From Vreelandella neptunia (GTDB lineage Bacteria; Pseudomonadota; Gammaproteobacteria; Pseudomonadales; Halomonadaceae), in contig NZ_CP140255.1 of NCBI RefSeq assembly GCF_034479615.1, forward strand, positions 1,178,001-1,242,000: a stretch of DNA of 64,000 bases. The letters are read 5' to 3'. Under the pieces are notes generated by a model. That model saw only the letters and a program-made list of their open reading frames with translations, searched no databases and was not told the DNA's origin. The translations under genes and the position numbers were made by a program. Each line of letters opens with the position of its first letter. Position 1 is the first letter of the stretch. This document shows, in pieces, positions 17,372-26,055 of this stretch.

Positions 17372-18241
17372 TTAACCGCGGCTGAGGGTGGTGCCCAGTA
17401 GATGTTGAGCGCCAGGCACTAACCACACCGGGTCGAGGCGCGTATTGGCGGCTTCAACGCAGATAAAGTGGCGCGCTACGTCGGCGGGAGTGTCGCTGGG
17501 CAGGTCGTTGTTGGGGTGCCACACCACCGTGGAGTCGCTGGACTGCTTGCCGATGCGCAGGCTGCGCTCGCCATCGTTGAGCAGCACGGCTTCATTGGTG
17601 TGATAAATGCGGTCAACGGAGCCCTGAACGGCCAGCGTGCCTTGTTGTTCGCTTTCTGCAAAGTCGCGTAGTTTGTCGAGATAGCGGGCGCCGGAAAGGC
17701 CTTCCAGGCGGCATTGATGGGTGTCGGCAACGGCTAAGTAGGTGTGCAGCGCACCGCTGGTTTTGATCGGCGTTTCGCCGATGTTTTCGCTAATCAGCTC
17801 AACGTTCAAGCGCTGGGCGTTGGCTTGTACCACTAAGCGTGCGGTAAGCAGTGTATGCAGGGGCTGTGATGGAGAGAGGTGGAGCTCAATACCCTCGGCG
17901 TGCTCATCAACAGCGTCTAGTCGCCACTCAGCATGGCGGGCAAGGCCATGGAAAGGGCCGTCGTGGTTGGGGCTCTCATCGGCATAGCGCTCGTCGGCGA
18001 ACCAAGGCCAGCAGAGCGGAATGCCACCCCGGATAGCGCTTGGCAAGGCCTGGGGCGTAGGCGTCAGCCATAACCAGCCGGTATCACCAGCAGGGCAGAA
18101 GTGCAGCACTTGAGCGCCCTGTAGACTAATCACCAACTCGCCCCAAGGCATATTGAAAAGCACCACGTCGCGGCCTTCCCACTGCGTCGTCTGCTGTCCT
18201 TGAGTGCTTTTAACCAGTTGATTGAGCGAGTCGGGGATCAT
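17372..18241 (-). CDS. D-hexose-6-phosphate mutarotase (YeaD-like)
   Basis: 289 aa aldose-epimerase-fold protein. Conserved features include GELVISLQGAQVLHF, AIRGGIPLCWPWF, HGLARHAEWRL (one of the catalytic histidines) and SGALHTYLAV; the C-terminal FICVEAAN motif is characteristic of the YeaD group. It interconverts the anomers of glucose-6-phosphate and related sugar phosphates in the cytoplasm. The ATG at 18241 has AAAGGA upstream; 17 extra in-frame codons before it lack a ribosome-binding site. Its presence near glucose uptake genes may be coincidental, because four opposing genes intervene. Confidence 0.88.
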   Translation of the reverse strand: MIPDSLNQLVKSTQGQQTTQWEGRDVVLFNMPWGELVISLQGAQVLHFCPAGDTGWLWLTPTPQALPSAIRGGIPLCWPWFADERYADESPNHDGPFHGLARHAEWRLDAVDEHAEGIELHLSPSQPLHTLLTARLVVQANAQRLNVELISENIGETPIKTSGALHTYLAVADTHQCRLEGLSGARYLDKLRDFAESEQQGTLAVQGSVDRIYHTNEAVLLNDGERSLRIGKQSSDSTVVWHPNNDLPSDTPADVARHFICVEAANTRLDPVWLVPGAQHLLGTTLSRG

Positions 18242-18378
18242 GAATTTTCCTTTAAGAGTTGCCAAGCATCGATACCTGTAGGCGCCGAACACTAACGCTG
18301 TGTGCTATGGTAGAACAAGCGTGACTCTAAGGTAAAACGCGTAACTGCAACCCGTAATCGAAATAGTAAGGAGACTAT

Positions 18379-18621
18379 ATGGGCTTTATTGCATGGTTAA
18401 TCATTGGTGGCTTGGCTGGTTGGATTGCTGGCAACATCATGCGTGGCGGCGGTTTTGGCATCCTGGGTAATATCGGTGTAGGTATCGTTGGCGCGGTCGT
18501 GGGTGGTTTTTTGTTCAGCCTTCTTGGCCTCTCGTCCGGTGGCTTTATCGGTTCGCTAGTCACCGCGATCGTGGGTGCAGTGGTGCTCCTTTGGGTAATA
18601 AGCAAAGTGAAACAATCTTAG
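18379..18621 (+). CDS. GlsB/YeaQ/YmgE-family stress-response membrane protein
   Basis: 80 aa, nearly all hydrophobic and glycine-rich: GFIAWLIIGGLAGWIAGNIM, then GILGNIGVGIVGAVVGGFLF, then FIGSLVTAIVGAVVLLWVI, giving three short membrane segments. This is the standard transglycosylase-associated-protein fold of the YeaQ family, often induced by osmotic or stationary-phase stress. AAGGAG is 6 bases before the ATG. Its own hairpin follows at 18647. Molecular function of the family is unknown. Confidence 0.9.
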   Translation: MGFIAWLIIGGLAGWIAGNIMRGGGFGILGNIGVGIVGAVVGGFLFSLLGLSSGGFIGSLVTAIVGAVVLLWVISKVKQS

Positions 18622-18646
18622 CGATTGAGTAGCTAACCGCATGACA

Positions 18647-18669
18647 CCGCCCGGCCTTGTGCCGGGCGG
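18647..18669 (+). terminator. Terminator-like hairpin after the YeaQ-type gene
   Basis: Perfect 9-bp stem CCGCCCGGC / GCCGGGCGG around loop CTTGT, extendable by GAC/GTC. Only GTTTAT follows, so strength is uncertain. Confidence 0.6.
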
Positions 18670-18774
18670 CGTCGTTTATACTGATGCTATCGGTGTTCGC
18701 GCCACTTTCCGTTACACTAGGCAGCTTTACTTCCGGCTATTGGCTGGTGTCATTGTGCTTTTTCGAGGTGCCTC

Positions 18775-21240
18775 TTGATCGACGCGTTAAATGCCTGGTG
18801 GGCCCAACAGCTGGTGCTGTGTGATTGGGCGTTTACTCCTCATCCGTTGGCGGTCGATGCAGGGGCGGCGGAGCAGCGCCTGTTACAGCTGGGGATTACC
18901 AGCCGGGGTGAACTGGCCGAACAGCTGTTCCACGGGCTGGGGGCGCCCGCAGGTAGTGCTGACCGCCTGCTAGGCGCGCTTGAATGGGCCGCGCTGGCGG
19001 GGGCGGCGGGCTGGCTAGAAGCCGATCAGGCCCGCCATTGGGCGCACCATCTAACCCGTCGCATTACCAGTGACTACAGCGATCTACGTGCCTGGCTGGC
19101 AGATCTACGTCGTGCGTTAGGCGCACGGGGCTGGGAAGTAGGGGCCGACGACCGTTTTATCGACGCTTGCCAAGCGCTGGCCAAGCTTGAAACCGATGGC
19201 GAAGGGATTACCTGGGATGCGCTCGAAAACGCCCTGGCTAAATTGCCGGCTCCCGCACCGCTATGGCCCCAGCAGCCCGAGGCGCAGAGCTGGCGGCTAT
19301 GTGCGCTGTTCCGGCCGATTATTACCTATCCCGCCAGTCACACCGATTGGCCTGAAGCCATCGAGTGGCTTGCTCACGTGTGGGATGTCCATGACCGTGA
19401 CGCTCTTATTGGCGTGATACTCTGGCTAGGTGCTCAAGGCGAGCGCCAGCGCTGGGATATCGAAGCTCGCGAATTGCTCAGCATGGACAACGCCCAACGC
19501 ATGGAGTGGCAGCGTAGCGTGGTGGAAGAGTCGCCCTATGCGCCGGTGCTGAATAAGTTCGTCGCTCAAGGCGAGCCTCTGGAGTGGGCTGCTTGGGATT
19601 GGCTGCGGATTGTTGAACTCGCTTGGGCCGGCGCCTGCTGTGGCTTGCTTAGCCAGGAGGAGGCCGATGACCTAGCGGGGCATGCCGCCGATTTGATGAG
19701 TCGCCGCTACCATGATTGGTATGCTGTGCTTAACGCCTACGGGCGCGGGCAGAGTCTGTTTGACGGCATCGACCGGCGAGATAAAACACCCAGCGAGCGG
19801 CATCAGTTGTTGCTGCATAGTGCCCATAGCCCCTGGAAACGTCCCCCGAGGGAGCTATTGGACGAGCCTACGCTCAAGGCATCCCAAGCGCGCATTCGGC
19901 AGTGGCGCAATACGCCCCATCATTGGCTGTTGGCGCTGGCCAGCGTTCGCGAACCGGATGCCATGCTGCGCCAGATAGCCCCCTCCGCGGCGCTGCCAGA
20001 AGAGCAGCGTGCCGACGCGGCCCTCTATTTGCAGGAGTCACTTGGCTTACATGCCGATGAAGGCGCTCATGCGCTGGCGCGTTACTGGCTGCCCGCCCAG
20101 GCGCACCATCTTAATCAGTTGGCGGCCGACGCCGTGCACGGCGTTTTACCCCCCTCGCAGAGCTGGTTTGGCCAGCCGACTCCAGAAGAGCTTAAACAGC
20201 GCAACGCGGTTAAAGGGGTAAGTCGCCATGCGGCGACGATCCATATGGCCGAAAAATTCGCCTTCTATCTGCATATGTCTCTCGACAGTGGCTTATTTGA
20301 TCGCGCGCCGTTAATGGAGTACGCCAGTGCACTAAGAAGCTGCCTGTGCCGTTTTTACCCCAATGCCAAGCGCCTGTTAGAAGCCTGGTTCGCTTGGGAG
20401 AGCTGCCTGCCCGAGCCTGAGCACTCCTCGCTGGTGAATGAAATTATTTGGCACATTGAAGATCCCGGCAGTCTGTTTCACTGGCTGGATTGGCGTCACG
20501 ACGCCTGGCGCGAACCGGGTAGTCGGCCAACCTTGAGTCACTTTACCGCCATGTCACTGGTAGGCCCGCTGAATAGCGCGGTATGGAGTGAGCCCCAGCC
20601 CGAGAGCGCCCGTGAGTGCGCCGAGATTCGCGAGTGGGTGGAGAGCCACTACCACTTGAGCAACGCAGGCGATATGCAGGAGTTTTTGACCTACATGCTC
20701 GAATCGGGGGATCGCCAGGAGTATCAGATTAACTACGCGCCCTATACCCTCAACACTGAGCGCTTAAGCGCTGAGATCGCCATTCTTGAATCCGGCGACT
20801 GTGCTGAAGATGAGCGCCACCATCTGCTTCGCTTACGCCGTGTGCGTGACAACGAAGATGGCTGTAATGAGGTGGATATGGCGGCCTGGGACATTGCCCA
20901 ACTGGTCGATCTGGCAATTGCTGCGCGGCAGCTAGGCTGGCTGGACAGCGATGCTTTTGCCAAGGTGTTGGATCGTGCTTACCAATTGGCGGCGGATCAC
21001 TATGCCGGGTGGCAAGAGTACGCCATGGGGATGTACGCAGGCTTCTCATTTTTTATGGGCGAAACCCCTGAACGAGAAAGCTTTTTAGCCGGTTTTCGTC
21101 AGGCGCTGGTAGCTTGGGTATGCGGCGCGCCGGTCTTGGCTGGCCCATGGGTGAGCTTGGATTTTCCTGGCAATAAACCACGCCATTTTGCGCCACTGCA
21201 TATTGATACGTTGCCGGGCGATCAGCGCACGTTACATTGA
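18775..21240 (+). CDS. Large DUF1266-like repeat protein (YbeU/YbeR-related), unknown function
   Basis: 821 aa, probably cytoplasmic, with no signal peptide or membrane segment. Two clearly related modules are visible: near residue 280 (AWDWLRIVELAWAGACCGLL...YHDWYAVLNAYGRGQSLFDG) and near 708 (AWDIAQLVDLAIAARQLGWL...YAGWQEYAMGMYAGFSFFMG). The pattern AWD-x-x-x-hydrophobic-helix, Gxl, then Y-x-x-W-x-x-y-x-x-G-x-x-FF/LFxG is what I associate with DUF1266. A third, degenerate copy may lie near residues 65-120 (EWAALAGAAGWLEADQARHW). The start is TTG at 18775 with GAGG 6 bases upstream. The protein is rich in Trp, His and acidic residues. No catalytic motif is visible and the role is unknown. 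Confidence 0.7.
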   Translation: MIDALNAWWAQQLVLCDWAFTPHPLAVDAGAAEQRLLQLGITSRGELAEQLFHGLGAPAGSADRLLGALEWAALAGAAGWLEADQARHWAHHLTRRITSDYSDLRAWLADLRRALGARGWEVGADDRFIDACQALAKLETDGEGITWDALENALAKLPAPAPLWPQQPEAQSWRLCALFRPIITYPASHTDWPEAIEWLAHVWDVHDRDALIGVILWLGAQGERQRWDIEARELLSMDNAQRMEWQRSVVEESPYAPVLNKFVAQGEPLEWAAWDWLRIVELAWAGACCGLLSQEEADDLAGHAADLMSRRYHDWYAVLNAYGRGQSLFDGIDRRDKTPSERHQLLLHSAHSPWKRPPRELLDEPTLKASQARIRQWRNTPHHWLLALASVREPDAMLRQIAPSAALPEEQRADAALYLQESLGLHADEGAHALARYWLPAQAHHLNQLAADAVHGVLPPSQSWFGQPTPEELKQRNAVKGVSRHAATIHMAEKFAFYLHMSLDSGLFDRAPLMEYASALRSCLCRFYPNAKRLLEAWFAWESCLPEPEHSSLVNEIIWHIEDPGSLFHWLDWRHDAWREPGSRPTLSHFTAMSLVGPLNSAVWSEPQPESARECAEIREWVESHYHLSNAGDMQEFLTYMLESGDRQEYQINYAPYTLNTERLSAEIAILESGDCAEDERHHLLRLRRVRDNEDGCNEVDMAAWDIAQLVDLAIAARQLGWLDSDAFAKVLDRAYQLAADHYAGWQEYAMGMYAGFSFFMGETPERESFLAGFRQALVAWVCGAPVLAGPWVSLDFPGNKPRHFAPLHIDTLPGDQRTLH

Positions 21241-21334
21241 TGCTCGCCAAACATATGATAACTAGCTTATAGTCGTGCAAAGGAAAATGAGTTTTGTCAT
21301 ACCGCCCTCTTATTAATGTCACGAGGTTAATCGC

Positions 21335-21967
21335 ATGGTTGCGTTGCCACGCCCCGCTGTGACCGCTGTCCGTGTTGTAAGCGTTTGTTTTTTAGTTACA
21401 TTGGTCGCTGGCTGCGCAGGTTCTGCGCGACAGAGCAATATGCAGGCCCCCGAGAATTACTTCTCGATGACGTTACCGGGAATGGGAGCTAACACGCAAA
21501 TGTCCCCGGTTGACCCCATCGATGCGCATTTGCGCAGTTTGCAAGTACCGCCGCCAACAGTCGTTCGCGAGGCGCTGCTGGCACAACACCAGCGCTGGGC
21601 CGGAACGCCTTACCGGATTGGCGGTACCTCAGAGAGAGGCATCGACTGTTCGGCTCTGGTTCGCAATGTTTACCGTGACACTTTCAATTTAGAGCTTCCG
21701 CGCTCCACCCGTGGCCAAGTACACGAGGGACGCCCGATCGACCGCCAAGAGCTGCAGGCGGGCGATCTGGTGTTCTTCCGACCGCCGGGGCGCTATAACC
21801 ATGTGGGTATCTACGTGGGCGATGGGTATTTTCTCCACGCCTCCACCTCAAAAGGGGTCATTATCTCCAGACTGGATAATAGTTACTGGCAGCGCTACTA
21901 CTGGCAGTCACGTCGAGCGCTGGAGCCAACGCATTTGGCTCAACTGGGTGGCAGCGTTTTCCAGTAG
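21335..21967 (+). CDS. NlpC/P60 cell-wall peptidase lipoprotein (MepS/Spr-like)
   Basis: 210 aa. A lipoprotein signal ends in the lipobox LVAGC with Cys27, so the protein is anchored by lipid, probably to the outer membrane. The C-terminal NlpC/P60 domain carries catalytic Cys105 (GIDCSALVRNVYRD), His156 (YNHVGIYVGDGYFLHAS) and a third polar residue, His168. This family cleaves peptide crosslinks or stem peptides of murein (D-Glu-mDAP or mDAP-D-Ala bonds). GAGG lies upstream of the ATG. It is followed after 27 bp by an MFS gene on the same strand, so the two may share a transcript, but no functional link is evident. Confidence 0.9.
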   Translation: MVALPRPAVTAVRVVSVCFLVTLVAGCAGSARQSNMQAPENYFSMTLPGMGANTQMSPVDPIDAHLRSLQVPPPTVVREALLAQHQRWAGTPYRIGGTSERGIDCSALVRNVYRDTFNLELPRSTRGQVHEGRPIDRQELQAGDLVFFRPPGRYNHVGIYVGDGYFLHASTSKGVIISRLDNSYWQRYYWQSRRALEPTHLAQLGGSVFQ

Positions 21968-21994
21968 CCAGACCGACCGCGCTTTAGGAACGGC

Positions 21995-23194
21995 ATGATT
22001 GAAGCCAAAACGCGCGCCTGGTGGCGCGCCACCTTGGCGCTTTGCCTCGGCTCATTTCTTGTTTTTATTAATTTATACGCACCGCAACCGCTGCTGCCGG
22101 GGTTAAAGGAGGCCTATCAGGTCTCTACCTTAGGCGTCAGCTTGCTCATGTCGGTGTCGACCCTCTCCTTAGCCATTGCGCTGTTGGTGTTCGGGCCTCT
22201 CTCGGATGCCATTGGGCGTGAAGGCATAATGCGTATCACTCTGCTGCTTGCAGGCGGCTGTTCTATTGCCTTGGCATTCGCACCCACCTTTGAAAGTTTG
22301 CTGTTTTTGCGCCTGATGCAGGGCTTTGTGCTGGGTGGGCTGCCAGCGGTGGCGATTGCCTGGATGGGCGATGAGTTTGAGAAGCCTGCGCTGTTAAGCG
22401 CTGTGGGACTCTATATTGGCGCTAATTCACTTGGCGGCATCAGTGGGCGCATCGTCGGCGGCGGCGCCGCTGAAATTGGCGGCCCCACGGCGGCATTTCT
22501 AGCGGTCGGCATTATGACGTTAATTGGCTGTGGAGTTTTTTGGCGCCTGCTGCCCAATAGTCGCGCCTTTACTCCCCAGCGCTTCGAACTGCGCAAAGCG
22601 GCAAGCGATTTAGCCAGTCATTTGCGCAACCCGGTGCTGCTCGCCGCTTACTGCCTGGGTGGTATTAACTTCCTGATCTTTATCAATCAATACAGCTATA
22701 TAACCTTTCGGTTGGCGGCAGCGCCGTATCAATTAGCCGCCAGCGGTCTGGGGCTGATTTTTTTGACCTATCTCGGCGGTACCTTCGGTTCGATGATTTC
22801 CGGGCGTCTGGCTGGGCGGTTTTCTCCCGCGGCATGCATGATGGTGGGGGTGGTGATTTTAATGCTGGGCACAGCGATTACCTTAGCGGATTCGCTGCTG
22901 CTGATTATCGTCGGTTTAACCGTTAACGCCTTTGGCTTTTTCCTGGCCCATTCGTTGGCCTCCAGCTGGGTAGGGCGCTATGCCCAGGGGGCACGGGGCA
23001 GTGCTTCGGCGCTCTACCTGGTGTTTTATTACCTGGGAGCCAGTTTGGGCGGCTTCTGGCTGGAGCCGTTCTGGCGCTGGGCCGGATGGGCAGGGGTGAG
23101 CGTCGGTTCGTGGCTGCTGCTGAGTATCACGCTGCTAATTGCTTGCGGCCTATGTCGCTTTGAGCGTCGCCAAGCTAAGCCGGTCGTGAGCTAA
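21995..23194 (+). CDS. MFS transporter (YnfM-like efflux carrier)
   Basis: 399 aa with 12 predicted helices. The loop between helices 2 and 3 has the MFS signature GPLSDAIGREG, and the opening LYAPQPLLPGLKEAYQVS is typical of the YnfM/arabinose-efflux subgroup. Such carriers export sugars or drugs by proton antiport; the substrate here is unknown. TTAGGA precedes the ATG. The last codons and the stop codon (23192-23194) lie inside a REP-like unit that begins at 23183, so the C-terminus KPVVS may have been altered by the repeat's insertion. Confidence 0.85.
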   Translation: MIEAKTRAWWRATLALCLGSFLVFINLYAPQPLLPGLKEAYQVSTLGVSLLMSVSTLSLAIALLVFGPLSDAIGREGIMRITLLLAGGCSIALAFAPTFESLLFLRLMQGFVLGGLPAVAIAWMGDEFEKPALLSAVGLYIGANSLGGISGRIVGGGAAEIGGPTAAFLAVGIMTLIGCGVFWRLLPNSRAFTPQRFELRKAASDLASHLRNPVLLAAYCLGGINFLIFINQYSYITFRLAAAPYQLAASGLGLIFLTYLGGTFGSMISGRLAGRFSPAACMMVGVVILMLGTAITLADSLLLIIVGLTVNAFGFFLAHSLASSWVGRYAQGARGSASALYLVFYYLGASLGGFWLEPFWRWAGWAGVSVGSWLLLSITLLIACGLCRFERRQAKPVVS

Positions 23195-23743
23195 AGCTGC
23201 CTCCCACAATGGCCACAGGTACCCCTTCACCTTATCAGGCTGGCAGCCCGAATAGTCGCGAGCTAAAGCTCCCTCCCACAAGATCCTATAGCCAGCACAA
23301 AGCCAGGAGCGACTTGTAGGAGGGCGCTTCAGCGCGCGAAGGGTGCCGAAGCCACTCCTTAGTCAAATCAGGCTGGCAGCCCGAATAGTCGCGAGCTAAA
23401 GCTCCCTCCCACAAGATCCTATAGCCAGCACAAAGCCAGGAGCGACTTGTAGGAGGGCGCTTCAGCGCGCGAAGGGTGCCGAAGGCACCCCTTAGTCAAA
23501 TCAGGCTGGCAGCCCGAATAGTCGCGAGCTAAAGCTCCCTCCCACAAGATCCTATAGCCAGCACAAAGCCAGGAGCGACTTGTAGGAGGGCGCTTCAGCG
23601 TTGGCCCGACACTTCGGCGAAGGGTGCCGAAGGCACCCCTGAGTCGAATCAGGCTGGCAGCCTGAACGGTCGCGAGCTAAAGCTACCTCCCACAGGTGTT
23701 GCTATCAGGCTGGTAGAGGTAACTTCATACTGAGTGGCGAGGA
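23183..23743. repeat. REP array: three 133-148 bp tandem repeats with alternating REP units
   Basis: This fills the gap between the MFS gene and nikE. A unit beginning ATCAGGCTGGCAGCC recurs at 23234, 23367, 23500 and 23648 (periods 133, 133 and 148 bp). Each copy holds a REP-like palindrome CGCGAGCTAAAGCTCCCTCC (23255, 23388, 23521; variant at 23669) and, about 58 bp on, an opposed partner GTAGGAGGGCGCTTCAGCGC (in units at 23313, 23446 and 23579). An additional unit at 23183-23209 overlaps the preceding gene. The alternating head-to-head layout resembles the BIME clusters of Pseudomonas and E. coli. The third copy diverges after 23600, where a CGACACTTCGGCG segment is inserted. Confidence 0.9.
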
Positions 23744-23749
23744 GCCATT

Positions 23750-24373
23750 TTATTCAGTTGACCATGGCTTCAGTTGTCCTTCGCTTAAGTGCAAGCGCTG
23801 TGGGCAAAGTCGTTCCAGTAGGGCGGTGTCGTGGCTAATCACCAGCACGCCAAGCTGGCGTTGTTTTGCCTCCCGTTTTAGCGCCTGCCAAAGCTCAAGT
23901 TGGGTAATCGGGTCGAGCATGGTGGAGATCTCATCGGCGATGAGAAAGCGTACTCTCGGCGCGAGCGCTCGCAACACGCATACCCGCTGCAATTCTCCCC
24001 CTGATAACGATTGAGGGAAGCGCGACAGCCATTTTGCTTGCACCCCAAACGCTTGGCACTGTTCGTCAGAAGGCGTCCACGCTTCGCACAGTATCTTACC
24101 TACCCGCCAGCGTGGATTCACCGCTAGCTCCGGCGATTGCGGTAGCCATTGCACGGGCTGCACGCCGCTTTTCGGTAGCGCCTCGCCATCCAGGGTGACA
24201 TCACCCGCCTGGGTCGCTAAGTAGCCCGCCAGCAGTTGGCCCAGCGTTGATTTACCCGCGCCAGAGTCGCCGCTTAACCCCAGCCACTGACCCGCGCCCA
24301 GCGTGAGCGAAACGTCCTTAAGGAGCGGTACGCTGGGTGAAAAGTGAAAACTAAGCTGGTGTGCTTTAAGCAA
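23750..24373 (-). CDS. nikE: Nickel ABC transporter ATPase 2
   Basis: 207 aa ABC ATPase. Walker A GDSGAGKST (35-43), signature LSGGELQRV, Walker B RFLIADEISTMLDP, and switch His in VISHDTAL. The start is a TTG at 24373 with GGAGG 6 bases upstream, overlapping the stop region of the other ATPase by 8 bp. It is shorter than E. coli NikE (268 aa), missing the C-terminal oligopeptide-transporter extension, yet all ATPase motifs are intact. Last gene of the nikABCDE operon, ending directly before the REP array. Confidence 0.8.
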   Translation of the reverse strand: MLKAHQLSFHFSPSVPLLKDVSLTLGAGQWLGLSGDSGAGKSTLGQLLAGYLATQAGDVTLDGEALPKSGVQPVQWLPQSPELAVNPRWRVGKILCEAWTPSDEQCQAFGVQAKWLSRFPQSLSGGELQRVCVLRALAPRVRFLIADEISTMLDPITQLELWQALKREAKQRQLGVLVISHDTALLERLCPQRLHLSEGQLKPWSTE

Positions 24374-25190
24374 CGGTGACCTCCTGTTCACGCCTGCTAA
24401 TGGCAGTCGTTGCAAAAGCATTGTCCGGCAGCGCCAGCCACAATGCCTGTGAATAAGCGTTGGTAAGCGAAGCACCGCTGCCTTGAAAAGCGCAGGCTGA
24501 CGCAGTTTCCACCCGCTTGCCGTCACGCATAATGGTGACGCGGTCAGCAATCGGCAGCGCATGGCGCAAGTCGTGGGTAATCAGAATCACGCTTTTACCC
24601 TGATCAGCCAGTTCGCGCAGCGCGTCCAATACACGCTGGCGCTGGTAAGGGTCAAGGCCCACGCTGGGTTCATCGGCAATCACCAGTTTGGCTTGGCTGA
24701 CGTGGGCCATGGCCGTCAACACGCGGCGGGCCATGCCGCCGGAAAGCTCGTGGGCATAGGCCTGCTGTGCTCGGGCGTCTAGCTGATAGTGATCGAGGGC
24801 TTGTTGGGAGGCGTGCCAAGCGTGTGCGGATGCTTGGCCTGCGCGTTGGGCCGCCCAGGTCACCTGGCGTTGAGTACGCACCAGCGGATCTAAGGCGCTT
24901 AGTGATTGGGGGATCAGCGCCAGTTCCCGGCCGCGAAGCTGGCGTTGGAGCGACGCATTAAGCGGTTTGCCTTGATAGTAAAGCTGACCGCTTAAGCGTG
25001 CAGGTGTTGGCAGTAAACCCATAATCGCATAGGCCAACAGGCTTTTTCCGGCGCCGGAGGCGCCCACCACCGCATGTACCTCGCCTGGGTAAACCCGGAG
25101 CGAAAATTTATCCAGGCAGGTGGCCCAGTCACGCTTCCACCAGGAGGCATACAGAGGTAGCTGTAGCGATAATTGCTCAATCGTTAACAC
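24366..25190 (-). CDS. nikD: Nickel ABC transporter ATPase 1
   Basis: 274 aa. Walker A GASGAGKS (43-50), Q-loop LIPQSLSALDPLVR, signature LSGGMARRVL, Walker B KLVIADEPSVGLDP and switch His LITHDLRHAL. I place the start at GTG 25190, with GGGAGG 6 bases upstream; an upstream ATG would add 34 residues that run back into nikC. It energises the NikBC permease together with NikE. The Opp/Dpp/Nik superfamily assignment is certain. The nickel assignment rests on the operon and the NikR box at its head. Confidence 0.82.
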   Translation of the reverse strand: MLTIEQLSLQLPLYASWWKRDWATCLDKFSLRVYPGEVHAVVGASGAGKSLLAYAIMGLLPTPARLSGQLYYQGKPLNASLQRQLRGRELALIPQSLSALDPLVRTQRQVTWAAQRAGQASAHAWHASQQALDHYQLDARAQQAYAHELSGGMARRVLTAMAHVSQAKLVIADEPSVGLDPYQRQRVLDALRELADQGKSVILITHDLRHALPIADRVTIMRDGKRVETASACAFQGSGASLTNAYSQALWLALPDNAFATTAISRREQEVTVA

Positions 25191-25254
25191 GGCAGGCCTC
25201 CCAACAATCGTTTTACAGTCATGGTTTTTACAGCTAATGGTTTTCGGACAAGCG

Positions 25255-26055
25255 TTAAAGCGCACGGCGCAGGTGGCTGGAAAGGCGTTCAAAACCCAGC
25301 ACCATCAGTAACATCCCCAAACCTGGAAATACTCCCAGCCACCAGTAACCGCCGCTTAAGTAGCGCATGGCGTCGGCCAGCAGCACGCCAATAGCGGGCT
25401 GGCTGGGGCTTAAGCCAAAGCCCAAAAAGGTCAATGCGGCTTCGTGGAGAATGGCGTGTGGGAACAGCAGTAGGGCGCCAACCAGGCAGTGGGGAATAAG
25501 ATGGGGAAGCAGATGGCCGTGGAGCACAAACCAGCGCGATTTACCTAGCGCGCGGGAGATGCGCACATAGGGCGCCTGCCGCAACTGCCATAGCTCGGCG
25601 CGTAGCACCCGGGCCAGGCTTGGCCAGTGGGTCACGGCCACGGCAATAATCACCGCCTGGGTGCCGCCGCCCAAGGCAAAGGCGATCAGCATTAATAAAA
25701 TCAGGTGAGGCACGCTGAGCAGCGTATCAATCAGCAGACTCACCAACGCATCCAGCCGCGCCGACAGCGTGGCTATTGCTGCCAGGCTCAATGCAATCAG
25801 CGTGCTCAGTAGCGCCGCCAAGCAGCCCACCCAGAAGCTTAGTGCCAGCCCCGCCAGAGTGCGTGCCCAGAGCTCACGGCCCAGCGCGTCGGTGCCCAAC
25901 CAGTGGTCAACGCCGGGCGGTGCTAGTCGAGCGTCAAACTGCATCTGTCGCGGTGCATCACCCAGCAACCACTGGCTAGCGACTAATCCTATGACCAGCA
26001 GGGCGGTGACGGCCAGGCTCAAGGCGGCACGAAGGCGCGGTTGAGCTTGGCTCAT
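25255..26055 (-). CDS. nikC: Nickel ABC transporter permease 2
   Basis: 266 aa DppC-type permease with about six helices. Landmarks: the N-terminal segment APPGVDHWLGTDALGRELWARTL, a family signature before the first conserved membrane block, and the EAA loop REALGKSRW-like ISRALGKSRWFVLHGHLLPHL. It overlaps nikB by 4 bp (ATGA) and is followed by nikD after 64 bp. It forms the transmembrane pore with NikB in the inner membrane. Confidence 0.82.
   Translation of the reverse strand: MSQAQPRLRAALSLAVTALLVIGLVASQWLLGDAPRQMQFDARLAPPGVDHWLGTDALGRELWARTLAGLALSFWVGCLAALLSTLIALSLAAIATLSARLDALVSLLIDTLLSVPHLILLMLIAFALGGGTQAVIIAVAVTHWPSLARVLRAELWQLRQAPYVRISRALGKSRWFVLHGHLLPHLIPHCLVGALLLFPHAILHEAALTFLGFGLSPSQPAIGVLLADAMRYLSGGYWWLGVFPGLGMLLMVLGFERLSSHLRRAL

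Noticed and set aside
23234..23700. Regularly spaced repeats resembling a CRISPR array
   Set aside because: The whole 133-bp unit is repeated, including the would-be spacers, repeats contain opposed REP palindromes, and no cas gene is nearby.
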